Of a DNA stretch of 64,000 nt, positions 51,281 through 62,123 are shown piece after piece (within the stretch, counting starts at the first letter, position 1; each line of letters opens with the position of its first letter). The position numbers were made by a program, and so were the translations under genes. The stretch is from Tritrichomonas musculus. Lineage: Eukaryota; Parabasalia; Tritrichomonadida; Tritrichomonadidae. The stretch spans positions 9,424,001 to 9,488,000 of the forward strand of contig JAPFFF010000002.1 of assembly GCA_039105265.1 (NCBI GenBank). Direction: 5' to 3'. The notes beneath the pieces were generated by a model. The model worked only from the letters and a program-made list of their open reading frames with translations, had not been told where the DNA came from and did no database searches.

Positions 51281-52658
51281 AGAGGTGCGAGAACTACCTT
51301 TGGTTAACCAATTTATTTCAAATTTAGATATTTATTTATACAGGTAAAATAATGTATAATTAATGTATAATTTTTTAATTTGGTTCGCTACGAGTAATAT
51401 TATATTGATTTTAAAATTGAATATGAGAAAAAAAAAATCAAATTTTTATTTCTAAAAAAAAAAAAAAAAGAGCACCAAATACTTTGTTTTTTAAGGTAAT
51501 TTTTATATTTGTTTACATAAAAAAAATTTAAATATTCACATTTTTAACTTTTGTAATCGTTGAACAATTAAAGGATTTCATTATTAGAAAATTATACAAA
51601 CAAAGAATATAGCATAAAATGATCAATTATTACTAATATCAATGATATTATTTGATAATTCATAAATTAAACTATTTACTTGGTTAAGAATTACGATTAT
51701 GATAAAAAGATTTTCAAAAATATGTTTTATTGTTGTCATTTGACAAATAACTGATATTTAATTGGTTTAATAATTATTTCTCTAATGAATAATGCATGGT
51801 TTATAAAGATATAATCTGAAATTCTTGATAATTAATTATTTTAGTCTTGTTTATTATAATGGTCTGTTATTATTAGATTATTATTTAATTTAATGAAAGT
51901 ATTAAGCGTATAAAGTGTGAAAATAGATTTATAAAATTATTGAAGATAAGATCTGTCCCCTGTTTGCTATTTCAAGATAAAATAAATATTTTTTAAAATA
52001 AATTTCGTCCAAAAATTATATATTACATTTTATTTATTTTTAATTTACTGATATTTAAGAAATATTAATAAAATATTATATAACGGAATTTGTACAGAAT
52101 TTTGAGGGGATTTAAGCCTAACGAACATTGCATTGAATTTTGAGGGGATTTAAGCCTAACGAACATTTCTACTCAATTCTTTTTTAACTTTTTGTGAATA
52201 AAAAAATAAAACTACGCCCATCGAGCGGATTTATAAATAATCATAATATAATATCATACAATATAATTTAATTCTAATATAAAATAGTTATCCCGATAAA
52301 ATTAATATTATAGCTAGATATTTATGTTTTCTATAATTTTTTTGCTAAAATAAATTTATCTTATTTATATTATAATATTATATATATATTAATTAGAAAT
52401 TATATCAATAATTCTATTTAGAATATGATAAAATGAATAAATAATCAATATTATTTCAACTTCAATCATATTCTTCAAAATATGTAAAATTTGAATTTCA
52501 ACGTATGAACTTTCAAATAGTGCGATACTGATATATAATATACAAAATCAATTATATACTTTATTTTATTAAAAAAATCATAAGGCTAACGAATTATTTT
52601 TTGAAAAATCAATCTTTTTTTAAAACAAAAAATACGTTATTTTAGTTCTCGCACTTCT
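51281..52658. mobile_element. Non-autonomous DNA transposon, 1.38 kb, 8-bp target duplication
   Basis: The ends are inverted: left AGAGGTGCGAGAACTA, right the complement of AGAAGTGCGAGAACTA (one mismatch in 16). Both flanks carry TTCTTTTC (51273-51280 and 52659-52666), a perfect 8-bp target duplication. The interior is AT-rich with no transposase. It contains two copies of a 38-bp direct repeat (starting GAATTTTGAGGGGATTTAAG at 52097 and 52135). The end sequence differs from those of the other elements here, so it is another family. Confidence 0.85.
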
Positions 52659-52668
52659 TTCTTTTCAA

Positions 52669-52886
52669 ATTTTAATTATAATTTTTTTTTTTTTAACATA
52701 ATCAATACCAAAAAGAAGGAAAAAGTTAAAATGTTTATTTTAATTATAATTTTTTTTTTATAACATAATCAATACCAAAAAGAAGGAAAAAGTTAAAATG
52801 TTTATTTTAATTATAATTTTTTTTTATAACATAATCAATACCAAAAAGAAGGAAAAAGTTAAAATGTTTATTTTAATTATAATTTT
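52669..52886. repeat. ~66-bp tandem repeat, three copies
   Basis: Three copies of a ~66-bp unit (containing AACATAATCAATACCAAAAA then GAAGGAAAAAGTTAAAATG) differing mainly in the length of a T-run. It begins directly after the target duplication of the preceding element. Confidence 0.9.
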
Positions 52887-53379
52887 TCAAAACAAATGAT
52901 AATGTAATTATCGTATTTTTTTTTAAAAAAATCGTTAAAAAAAATGATAGTTGGGAATGTTGTCCCAATTCATCAGTAAGAGCATTTCATCCTTCAAGTT
53001 TTTTTCACTTTTATAAAATGAGTTTTCTTATCATCTTGATTAAGTCTAAAAAAAACCTTTCTTTTATGAGTTTTGCTAATTATCTGCCAAAAACTATTCT
53101 CCAGTTTTTCACAAAAGTTTTTCACAATTCGTAACAGTCACTCATAATTGATTACCTTCTTCAGATTTCCATGAATCTTTGTTTGATAATATGGATTTTA
53201 AGTTGTGCTTGTTTTGAGAATCTATACTACATAAGAAATAACACAAGCAATGAGAGCAATATTTTTTGTGAAATTGAAATTTGTTGATTGATCATTTTGT
53301 AGACTTGATGATGTTATTGACGAATTATCATGTTGAATTTTGAATTCTAAACATTTTCATTTTTATGAATAATAATGTG

Positions 53380-53579
53380 TGTCCTCTATTTGGAAAGTGA
53401 AGTGATTTTTTTAATTGTTTAAAAACAAAGGTGTATTGATTGTAAATTAGTTTTATAAATATAATTATATATTTAATAAATGATTGTTTTTATAAAAAGA
53501 ATATTCAGCTGAAATAGAATTAATTGTTAAAAAGATATTTTCAAAACAACAATTCACTTCACTTTCCTAATAGAGGACA
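53380..53579. mobile_element. 200-bp MITE with 26-bp inverted ends
   Basis: The ends start TGTCCTCTATT and run through GGAAAGTGAAGTGA, inverted, with one mismatch in 26. The flanking dinucleotides are TG and TA, so a TA target duplication (mariner type) is possible but decayed. There is no coding capacity. Confidence 0.8.
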
Positions 53580-53614
53580 TACTTTATCTCCTTCAAAATA
53601 AATTTTAGCTAGTT

Positions 53615-54091
53615 TTAACATGTGCATTTGTAATCCTTTGTGATTTGCAGCTTACTCAAATAAATATTTTTCTTCTCAAAATTTTCATCATCATCATTAT
53701 CATCATCAAAAAGCTCGCCAAGTTTCATGAACATTTCTTTGTTTTTTATAAGAATTGAGATTTTTCGCAGCTGAGAACATTGTTCTCTGTCAATATCTAT
53801 CGAGTCTCCTTTACTGATTGATTCAAAAAGAAAAAATACTTCTTCGCTAATTTTAGATAAAGAGTTTGTTGTGGACTGATTTGTAGAATTTGTGCGATAA
53901 AAGATAATGGAAGTAATTGTTGGATCTGATCGATGTATTTGTGAAAAATAGGGAGAAATAAATTCGGCAAAGAGATTTTTCATTTAGATCTCGTGCCTTC
54001 CAAAAATAAATTTAAACTCATCGCCATAACTTTGATTTTGGACTAGATTTTTTAATCCTGCTGATGATAATATGAACGATTTCTTACTCAT
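53615..54091 (-). pseudogene. Decayed N-terminal part of a host BTB-like/protist family gene
   Basis: The reading starts MSKKSFILSSAGLKNLVQNQ at 54091 and continues EFKFIFGRHEI to a TAA at 53984-53986. It resumes in the same frame as MKNLFAEFISPYFSQIHRSD, TITSIIFYR, to 53615. The pattern of a FxFxxG strand, then F-A-E-F-I-S-P-x-x-S-x-I-H-x-x-D-P-T is the start of a BTB-like domain found in many trichomonad proteins. The family's usual long C-terminus (ankyrin or LRR) is missing; the frame ends in an acidic run and KDYKCTC. One in-frame stop and a lost 3' part indicate a pseudogene. If the second ATG were used, a 122-aa product would be possible. Confidence 0.55.
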
Positions 54092-54117
54092 AATAGTAAA
54101 AATAAGAAGAAAATGAA

Positions 54118-54284
54118 GAATAATATTTTCTGAGACTATTCATGTTAAAAAAAAATGCATCTTTTTATGTTACAAAATTTTTACCGATCCTTCCTTTTGA
54201 TGTAAGTCTCGATTAAAATTATGTAAAAATATAAAAAGATGCATCAATTTTTTTATTTTCATGAATAATCTCAAAATATTATTC
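54118..54284. repeat. 167-bp fold-back element
   Basis: Two imperfect inverted arms of about 60 bp (left GAATAATATTTTCTGAGACT..., right its near-complement ending ...CAAAATATTATTC), each with ATGCATCTTTTTAT inside. A small MITE-like fold-back just upstream of the decayed BTB-like gene. No target duplication was recognised. Confidence 0.65.
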
Positions 54285-54992
54285 ACCATTTTTCTCCTAT
54301 TTCTATTTTCCTATTTTTCTCTCAAAAAGTTGAGACACAATCTCTCTGCTACAGTCATAGAAAAAATACATCTGATAGAAATCTTTTACATTTGATGGAA
54401 GAAATAATCTTATTCAATCATTTTTTTTTTTTTTTCAAAAAGTTATCAAATGAATATGACCATATAAACATTTAAAATAATTGTAGTTTTCTATCGTTTA
54501 AAAAAATTCAAATTTCAAAGCAAAAAATATAATAAAAATTAAAATTAAATAGCAAAAATATAATTTATATACATTTTAAATCATAATATATGAAAATTTT
54601 TGCATTTAACTTTTTATTTATCAAAAATTCAATATCAAAGAATAAGAATGATATTTTTTCAAGAGAACACAATTGAATCAATATTTATAAATGAAAAATT
54701 TCGTGATTGAATAGATTTATAACATGGAGTTTAAAGTGGCTAGAGATTCAGATGATTTCGTTTAATCAGTATTCAATATTTTTTTTATCTATTCAAAAAT
54801 TGGTAAGTTATTTTTTTATATATTCAAAATTCAAAAAGAACGAAAAAAAATAAAACGTAAAACAATATACATATTTCCAACTAAAAAATAGAAATAATGA
54901 ATTTCTAATTAGAAAAATAAATTTATTTTTATATTGACCGAAAATAACAATTCAATTTTTTATCACAATTTTTTTTGAATATTTGAGATCAA

Positions 54993-56153
54993 ATGTTCTT
55001 AATTCTCCTTGCTCTAGGGATATCTATTCCGCATAAAAATACTTTAACAACTCGATTTTCAAAGAGAGATGGCAAATATAATAGTATGAAGAAACTTTCG
55101 ATTCAAAATAATACCCAAAGTTCAATTGGTTGTGATATGTGCACTCAGATTGTAAATTACATTAAGCAATTATTGGATGATCAAGTAATTGAATCAGAAA
55201 TAGCTACAATTGTTGAACAACTTTGTACCACATTTCCATCTCCATATGATACACTTTGCAAGACAATGGTTGAAACATATCTACCTTTAGTCCTTCAATT
55301 ACTTGAAAAAGGACTTAATGCATCTGAAATTTGCACACAGATCGGACTTTGCTCAGCAAGTAATAATAATATTAAGTATCATATTAGAAAGTTTCATCGA
55401 CCAGAGCATATAGATAATGGATTAGCTTGTGAAATGTGCACAAAAATTGTTTCTTACATTAAAAAACAAATCAGTGATTCAACAATTGATATCGAAATCG
55501 AAAAACTTGTCGAACAAACTTGTTTCACTTTTCCCTCTCCATATGACGCTCTTTGCAAGACCACTGTTGAACATTACCTGCCGAAAGTCATTGAGTTGAT
55601 TAAACAAGGACTCGAAACATCAGATATCTGCACCAAAATTGCTCTCTGCTCATCAAAGAGGGAAAGAAAGACGATTTACAAAAACAAAAATGCTTTTGGA
55701 TGCGATTCATGCACAAAAGTTGTTGATTACATCAGCAGTCTTCTGAAGGACCAAGCATTGGAGGAAGAAATTGCAGCTCTTGTTGATCAACTTTGTTCTA
55801 CTTTTGCATCACCTTATGATTCACTTTGCAAGTCTGCTACTTCACAGTTACTCCCTTCAATTCTCGAATGGATCCAGCAAGGAATCGAGTCATTGGACAT
55901 CTGCACAAGAATCGGACTTTGCCCGACTCAATCTTGCAATACTTGCAAATCTTGGTTCAAATGGGCAGAAGAAAACTTGCATGACGTGACTGTTGAAGGA
56001 CTTTGGAAATTGGTCAATGAGGAATGCCCAAAGGTCCAGTACCTCAAATATTTCTGCGAAATTCTCAATGAACAAAACATTGAGACTTTTGTTTCACTTA
56101 TTCTTTCTGGCCTTCCTCCAGAAAAGTGTTGTGAATGGATAAAAGTTTGCTAG
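54993..56153 (+). CDS. Secreted protein with four saposin-B-type domains
   Basis: A 386-aa protein. Residues 1-12 (MFLILLALGISI) are hydrophobic and probably the end of a signal peptide. Four saposin-like modules of ~80 residues follow, each with the six-cysteine pattern. Modules 1-3 (from about residues 47, 144 and 227) start C-x2-C (CDMCTQIVNYI, CEMCTKIVSYI, CDSCTKVVDYI), have central C pairs around QLC.TF.SPYD.LCK, and end C..IGLC or C..IALC. Module 4 (from about 310) is more divergent (CNTCKSWFKWAEENL...CCEWIKVC). Saposin-like proteins bind lipids; amoebapores and trichomonad saposin-like proteins form pores in bacterial or host membranes. Precursors with several modules are usually cut into single units. 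Intact, with no breaks. Confidence 0.9.
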   Translation: MFLILLALGISIPHKNTLTTRFSKRDGKYNSMKKLSIQNNTQSSIGCDMCTQIVNYIKQLLDDQVIESEIATIVEQLCTTFPSPYDTLCKTMVETYLPLVLQLLEKGLNASEICTQIGLCSASNNNIKYHIRKFHRPEHIDNGLACEMCTKIVSYIKKQISDSTIDIEIEKLVEQTCFTFPSPYDALCKTTVEHYLPKVIELIKQGLETSDICTKIALCSSKRERKTIYKNKNAFGCDSCTKVVDYISSLLKDQALEEEIAALVDQLCSTFASPYDSLCKSATSQLLPSILEWIQQGIESLDICTRIGLCPTQSCNTCKSWFKWAEENLHDVTVEGLWKLVNEECPKVQYLKYFCEILNEQNIETFVSLILSGLPPEKCCEWIKVC

Positions 56154-56518
56154 ATTTATTAAAGAATAAAAACATATTTTTATGAATCTTTTAAATTGCT
56201 AACTTTTTAAAAGGATCCAATTGATAATTTTAAATAGGTGATATTTTATTTTGTATTACTATTTTCTCAAATTTGTTACATACAAATAACTGGAGTTTTA
56301 TGATATTTAATCTCATCCTTCTGAATTTCTTTTAATTTAGTCAGCTGACTAATTGATTCAATTCTTTGATTTTTGAAATTTAACTTATTTCAAAGAGCTC
56401 ATTGAAAATTGAATACTCAGACTTATTGTTTTTCAAATTCAGTTGACAACTTAAATGATTAAAAATATCAAAAAAATAAAGGATATAAGCCATCTCAAGA
56501 AGACGAATTAAATACATT
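56154..56518. other. Intergenic region between convergent saposin and GH3 genes
   Basis: No feature beyond AT-rich sequence and one short palindrome (AGTCAGCTGACT near 56339). Confidence 0.4.
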
Positions 56519-57202
56519 TCACTTTTTCTGGCACAAGTAGCAGCATCTGAGGATGCGGACAGCGCATGCTTGGAGATCTTCTAATGCGACTTCTCCCTTT
56601 TCAACTCCTTCAATGATATCATCTTCATTTTCTTTGCATCCTTGCATTTGAAATTCGTTTCCAGCGCGGATGCATTCTTTGGAGCTGGAGATTGGATACT
56701 TTGGATTTGGCTTTGAAAATGTGTAAGCCATCTCCATTGAAGTGCACCAGTCGGTCATGATAACGCCTTCGTATTCCCATTCGACATGGACGACATCGTG
56801 CAAGACAGGCCGGTGATTTGCAGAATAGATTCCGTTGACAAGGTTGTAAGAAGTTATGATTGAATAAGGCTCTCCAAGTTCAATTGGAATCTGGAAGTTC
56901 CTCAAGTAAATTTCACGTAATGGTCTCTCATTGATGTGTTCGTTGATGAACATTCTGTTGTCCTCGTTGTTGTTGCAGAAGAAGTGCTTCAAAGTGACAC
57001 CTAATCTAGGGAATGACTGAACTCCCTTCATTTCACTATAGGCACAAATTCCAGAAAGAACTGGATCTTCAGAGAAGTATTCAAAGTTTCTTCCGCATAA
57101 TGGATTACGATGAATGTTCATTCCTGGTGCGAGCCAAAGATGAACGTGGAACTTCAGCATTTCACTTCCAATGATTTTTCCCTTTAAATAAAGCAAAACC
57201 AA
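56519..57202 (-). pseudogene. GH3 beta-glucosidase fragment (C-terminal barrel part), bacterial-type
   Basis: A 227-residue piece of glycoside hydrolase family 3. Clear family blocks: LWLAPGMNIHRNPLCGRNFE, YFSEDPVLSG, GVTLKHFFCNNNEDNR, then GVIMTDWC, whose Asp is the GH3 nucleophile position, and a normal-looking end DLQACAVRILRCC. In the bacterial GH3 group with reversed domain order the barrel is C-terminal and ends like this, so the 3' end is probably native. The upstream ~600 residues are missing: homology starts abruptly near GKIIGSEML after an unrelated leader (MVLLYLK). It is therefore a 5'-truncated copy of a laterally acquired gene. Whether it is expressed is unknown. Confidence 0.82.
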
Positions 57203-57850
57203 ATCTGTGGATTTTTTTATTTTTTTGAAATTATTAAATTTTCATTCTTTCTAGAAGTTCTTTTGATGAAAATAAAATTCAGATTATTTTACGAACAATT
57301 GCTTATTTGGATAGTTACCATTTTTCTTTTGTGACATATAAAATGCTTTTTTTTGGATCATTTTGAATGGTCTTTCAATCAATTTGAATATCTCTCTCAA
57401 AATATTCTATACAAATACAATTTTTTTTCTATAACTCTCTCAATCAAAAGTATATCCAACTACACCCTTAAGCTCTTTAAAAAAGAAAAACAAATAATAA
57501 TAGTAAAGAGCAGAGTATTCAGAAAGATTATAATGCAGCTATTAATTATTTTACTAGAAAAAATATATCTATAATTCCATATAAAGCTCTTTAAAAAGGA
57601 AAACAAAAAAATTGTTAAAATTTTTTCTATTTTTTGAATTTTCTCATAAAATGATCAATAATCTTTTTATTTTATTTTTTATTCCAGTTATCTTATTAAC
57701 TAGCAAGTTATTTCAATTTTGCTTATTATAATTTTTGAAATTGAAAGGAAAAAAAATAAAATATAAATTGAATGGTTTCTTAAAAATTGAGAATTCGGTT
57801 AACTTTATTCAAAATTTTTTTTTTTTAAAAAAAAAAAATTTTGTTTGAAA
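57203..57850. other. Region between GH3 fragment and cysteine protease
   Basis: No upstream part of the GH3 gene could be recognised here. A duplicated stretch AAGCTCTTTAAAAA occurs at 57470 and 57585. A T-run and an A-run (57820-57839) sit directly before the protease gene. Confidence 0.45.
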
Positions 57851-58798
57851 ATGCTTGCACTCTTAGCTTCATTTGCATCATGCGCATATTATCTTCAACA
57901 TGAAGAAAAATCATTCCTTTCATGGATGCGTTCAACCAACCAATATTTTACAGGTGATGAATATCAAACTCGTTTTGGTATCTTCATGGCTAACTCACGT
58001 CTTGTCAAAGAACATAACTCAGCTAAAAAGACATTCACTGTCTCACTTAATAAATTTGCAGCCTACACACCAAGCGAATATCAAGCCCTTCTTGGCTTCA
58101 AAATGAACATCAAGAAACGTGAAGCCGCTAAAACACAGAGAAGATCAAATGCCGACGCTGTTGACTGGCGTGATAAAGGAGTAGTTAATGGAATCAAGGA
58201 TCAAGCATCATGCGGATCATGCTGGGCATTCTCAGCCATCCAAGCAGCTGAATCAGCCAACGCTATTTCAACAGGAAAACTCGAAAGCTATTCTGAACAA
58301 AACCTCGTTGATTGTGTTACAGATTGCTCCGGATGTGACGGTGGATTTATGACCGATGCCTACGATTACGTAATTAAAAATCAAGATGGACATTTCAACC
58401 TCGAGAACGAATACAAATACCAAGCTATTGATGGAACATGCAAGTTTGCACAATATAAAGAAGTTGGATCAATCTCCAAATACGTTAACATCGTTCAAGG
58501 AGATGAAGATGATCTTGCAGCCAAAGTTGAAACATACGGACCTGTTGCTGTTGCAATCGATGCTTCAAATTGGTCATTCCAACTTTACTCTGGCGGAATT
58601 TATGACGAACCATCTTGCTCACCAGACAACCTTGATCATGGTGTCGGCTGCGTCGGATTCGGAACTGAAGGTGGATCAAAGTACTGGATCGTTCGTAACT
58701 CTTGGGGAACATCATGGGGTGAAAAAGGTTACATGAAAATGCTCTGGAAGAATAACCAATGTGGAATTGCTTCAGTGGCTACTATTCCATTCGTCTAA
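57851..58798 (+). CDS. Papain-like cysteine protease (clan CA, C1A), secreted
   Basis: A ~315-aa preproenzyme. I start at the ATG of MLALLASFASCAYY, which gives a classical signal peptide. The I29 propeptide (about residues 20-95, with NSAKKTFTVSLNKFAAYTP) and the mature enzyme from about DAVDWRDKG follow. Catalytic residues: Gln118 region (KDQASCGSCWAFS) with Cys124, His262 in LDHGVG, Asn282 in RNSWG. Disulphide cysteines and GCDGGFMTDAYDY are present, as in the cathepsin L-like CPs of Tritrichomonas and Trichomonas (the CP7/CP8 type). Such enzymes are secreted or lysosomal, and degrade host proteins and contribute to cell damage. Codon use is more G+C-rich than the flanks, fitting high expression. 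Intact. Confidence 0.95.
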   Translation: MLALLASFASCAYYLQHEEKSFLSWMRSTNQYFTGDEYQTRFGIFMANSRLVKEHNSAKKTFTVSLNKFAAYTPSEYQALLGFKMNIKKREAAKTQRRSNADAVDWRDKGVVNGIKDQASCGSCWAFSAIQAAESANAISTGKLESYSEQNLVDCVTDCSGCDGGFMTDAYDYVIKNQDGHFNLENEYKYQAIDGTCKFAQYKEVGSISKYVNIVQGDEDDLAAKVETYGPVAVAIDASNWSFQLYSGGIYDEPSCSPDNLDHGVGCVGFGTEGGSKYWIVRNSWGTSWGEKGYMKMLWKNNQCGIASVATIPFV

Positions 58799-58826
58799 GT
58801 AAATAGTTGGTTATTACACATTTATA

Positions 58827-59629
58827 AACTACCGTCCAAAAACTAGACCTCACAATTTAATTGAGTGGAATTCAATATATTATTTTTAAAATTGATAAGT
58901 TTATTTTATTTTTCTCAGGTCTAGTTTTTGGACAATTGAAAATTAAATAGTAAATAGAAAATAATTGAATAATCTTTATTAGAAAAATTCAAATGTATTG
59001 AAAATTGAAATTATTTAAAATAAAATAATGTATCATCAATATATAACTATAACCATTGTATATTTTTCTTTCTTCTTCTTAATATTCTTCTTTAAATTCT
59101 ATATTCTGTAATTTATTAATAAACTACGAATCATAAGAGTGAAATTAAAACTGCGAAATATATTCGATATATAAGAGGGAAATTTATCGAAAACCTGGAA
59201 ATTGTTTTAAATTTGCTGATTTATTTGGTTTAAGTTATTATTGATGCCAAAGCTTGACTTTTAGAGATTATATAATATTAAAAGTCTTGGCGTGAGTGAA
59301 AAAGTTTCGGAATAAGGAAAACAATTAAAATATACTGCTGTGTTTGTTTTATTCTGTTGCTGAGGTCAAATTTGTACTTGATATTGTGAAAAAATAAAGC
59401 TTGTGCCAATATGAGAAAAATTTTAACGAAATCCAGAAAAATAGTCAGAACTAGAGGTAACATTTAGATGGATTGATCATAAAATTAAATAAATCTTTGT
59501 TTATAATATATGGGAGCAAACATAAAATATCTCTGAAAATAATTCAATGCAATTCAATTTTGAGAATTAGAATAAAAAAAAATTCAATTAATTATCAAAA
59601 TTGAGAGGTCTAGTTTTTGGAAGGTAGTT
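58827..59629. mobile_element. Mariner-like non-autonomous element, 0.8 kb, TA target
   Basis: Left end AACTACCGTCCAAAAACTAG and right end the complement of AACTACCTTCCAAAAACTAG, both followed by ACCTC; TA lies on each side (58825-58826, 59630-59631). A third copy of the end motif in right-end orientation lies at about 58914-58935, so either a ~110-bp deleted copy or an internal end is included. There is no transposase. It lies 26 bp beyond the protease stop. Confidence 0.8.
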
Positions 59630-59735
59630 TATGTTTTTTTTTAGATATCTTTTTATTCAAGCCAAACTACATTTTTATATCTGAAAGCAATTTTTTCAAG
59701 TCCAACTAGTCTCCAAATATTTTAATATCTTTGAC

Positions 59736-59832
59736 TGGAATGAAGATGATCTTGTTGGTAAAGTTGAAAACCTACTGACTTGCTGCTGTTGTAATCAATA
59801 GAATGATATTACAAAGCTCATAGCAATATAAA
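59736..59832 (+). pseudogene. Relic of a cysteine protease gene
   Basis: About 90 bases starting GAATGAAGATGATCTTGTTG align with the coding sequence of the intact protease around 58501-58572 (GATGAAGATGATCTTGCAGC). Most bases match, but there are frame-breaking differences. It is a short leftover of a second, tandem protease copy. Confidence 0.7.
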
Positions 59833-60639
59833 TTTTTCCACAAACAAATCAATCATTCAATCATACAATTGTTTATATATGTCTCCAGATGCCTTGCTAG
59901 ATAGATAATATTTTATTATTTCCAAAACAAAAGCACCTTTTTGATAAAGACAATTCTGGAGACATATATGAGTTGAAATGTTTTTAAATCAATATCTTCT
60001 TTCAGGCGATGTTTTTACCAACTCTTCACAAATGAAATGCCTTACAATGATGCAAAACAAAGAATTATAGTCAACTACCTGAGTTCAATCGTCCGATTCC
60101 AGACTCTTATTAGACTCATATTTTAATATAAAGGTCACAAAATCCATTAGAAAGACCAGTCAAACCAATCCACGCATTAGGACATGACAAAACATACTCT
60201 CTAAATTAAATTCTTTTGACAATTAGAAGGGCAATTATCCACAAAAATCTCATTCAGATCACTTATCATTTAAAAAAATGCAAAGTTTATTGATATATAA
60301 AATATTAGTTAATATATTAAGTTGACAAATTACATTTGGCTTTGTCATTATGCAATTTAAAATCTGTATATTTGAATGGTCAATTTAAATTCATTTCAAG
60401 GATTTCAAAAATGATTTTTATCAGTCTTAATCAGATAATCTCTCGAATATTTTCAGTATTTTTAGTTATAAAACTTTAAGTTCAAATGAAAAGTATTTAG
60501 TACTAACGGTTTTCAATTGAATTGAAATTTGATACCTCATAAAACTTTTTAAATATAAACTTTTTTTAAACAATGAAAATCACTATTGAAGATATCAAGT
60601 AGACCACCAATAATTATTCATCCAACAATTATCAAAACT
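59833..60639. other. Non-coding region with a small inverted repeat
   Basis: The inverted pair ATATATGTCTCCAG / CTGGAGACATATAT lies at about 59875 and 59954. Nothing else was recognised. Confidence 0.45.
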
Positions 60640-60647
60640 TTCTATAT

Positions 60648-61449
60648 CAGGGTTGTGTATCGATCCTCTCCGGTAGCGGTTATTTTCCCGGTAAAATATC
60701 GATATTACCGGCTCTAACCGCCGATAACGGTATTTATCGATAAAAAACCGAAGTATCGATACAAAAGTGGAAAATTTATATCGAATGTCAGGTTTTTTGT
60801 CGGTATTTTTTTAACAAAAAATGTATCGGATTCATTTAAAGATGATTAAAGAAATTTTTAAGGTTCTAACGAATATTGTTAATTCTCTTTAATTACATAT
60901 TTTACAACAAATAATCATTATAATAATTGAATAATCAATGGTTTATCTACAAATAGAAATTTTATCATCTTTATGTCAATTTCTATTTGTAGATAAATAT
61001 AACATTCCAGAACTATTGAATTAACTATTAATATGAGAAAGTACATAATATATATAAATTTTATTGTTTTTAATGATAATAATGATATCCAAAATTTGGA
61101 TTGTTTAATGAAAATGAATATGACGAGATTTCTGAAGAAGAAAGACAATAATATACTTTTTATAGGCTAGTAATTATATTTATAATTAAAATATTTATTT
61201 AAAATTAAATAATCAAATGTTTTAATATTTTTATTCATTATTTATTAATAAAATTTATATATTAAAATACCGTATCGATACTGATAAAAAGTATTATAAA
61301 GTACTTTTTTAATAACCGCTGATACTCTAAAAATACCGAAGCACTTTTGTATCGATACTAAAAAATACCGAGCAAAAAAGTATCGATATTTACCGAATAC
61401 CAATACTTCTTCGGTAACCGGTATTTAGTCGTATCGATAAACAACGCTG
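60648..61449. mobile_element. hAT-like non-autonomous element, 0.8 kb
   Basis: Left end CAGGGTTGTGTATCGAT, right end the complement of CAGCGTTGTTTATCGAT: the typical hAT CAG-start. Both flanks carry TTCTATAT (60640-60647 and 61450-61457), a perfect 8-bp target duplication. Subterminal regions are full of short TATCGATA-type motifs and CCGGTA/TACCGG in both orientations, as expected for hAT transposase binding sites. A perfect ~19-bp hairpin (TTATCTACAAATAGAAATT and its complement, about 60942-60986) lies inside. There is no transposase. Confidence 0.92.
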
Positions 61450-61457
61450 TTCTATAT

Positions 61458-62123
61458 CATTAAAATCATAGTTATCTTTGAAGTTAGAGTTATTGTTGTT
61501 ATCTTTAAAACTAGTGTTATTATTGAAAATTAATTTATTGAGGCTTTGTATTAAAAATGAATTGAATGGATATTTTCGTCAGATATGAGACAGTCTCTCA
61601 ATATTAGAGTGGTTTCCAGTCTTTCGGCTTACAAATAAGAAAGGCATTCACTAAAAATCTTCAAATCGAAGCATTTTATCAGATCAGTGTTGAGGCTGTT
61701 GATTGACTTCATAATTTTCATCTAACATTTCAATACTTTTAGAGAACTTTTTTTGAATGATGAGATGGTACTAAAAATTCATTAAAACACAAAAAATTAT
61801 TTTTCATATTGGGTTTAATTTTTATAAAACTAATATGCCTGTCATACCAATGTCTTCAAATAATTTCCAAAAATTATACTTTGCTGAAATGAGTTGTAAA
61901 GTTTTGGGCAATTAATAAAAAATATAAAGTATGATCAATTTATATTTATAAATTAAATATATAATTCTAATTATATAAATTTAACCTATTTTTATTTATA
62001 TATGATGGGGAAAAAAATAAATTTATATTTTTACTTAATCGATTAAATTAGATTCAAATATTGATCGTCATTAATAAAGTAGAAAGTAGCAAACAATATA
62101 TAAATTTTGTATATTTTCAATCA
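61458..62123. other. AT-rich upstream region of the last gene
   Basis: No gene seen; 46 bp before the ATG at 62124 the sequence is free of obvious promoter consensus. Confidence 0.4.

Noticed and set aside
60918-61148. 76-aa minus-strand frame inside the hAT-like element
   Set aside because: Spans the internal hairpin and has chance AT-rich composition; no transposase similarity.
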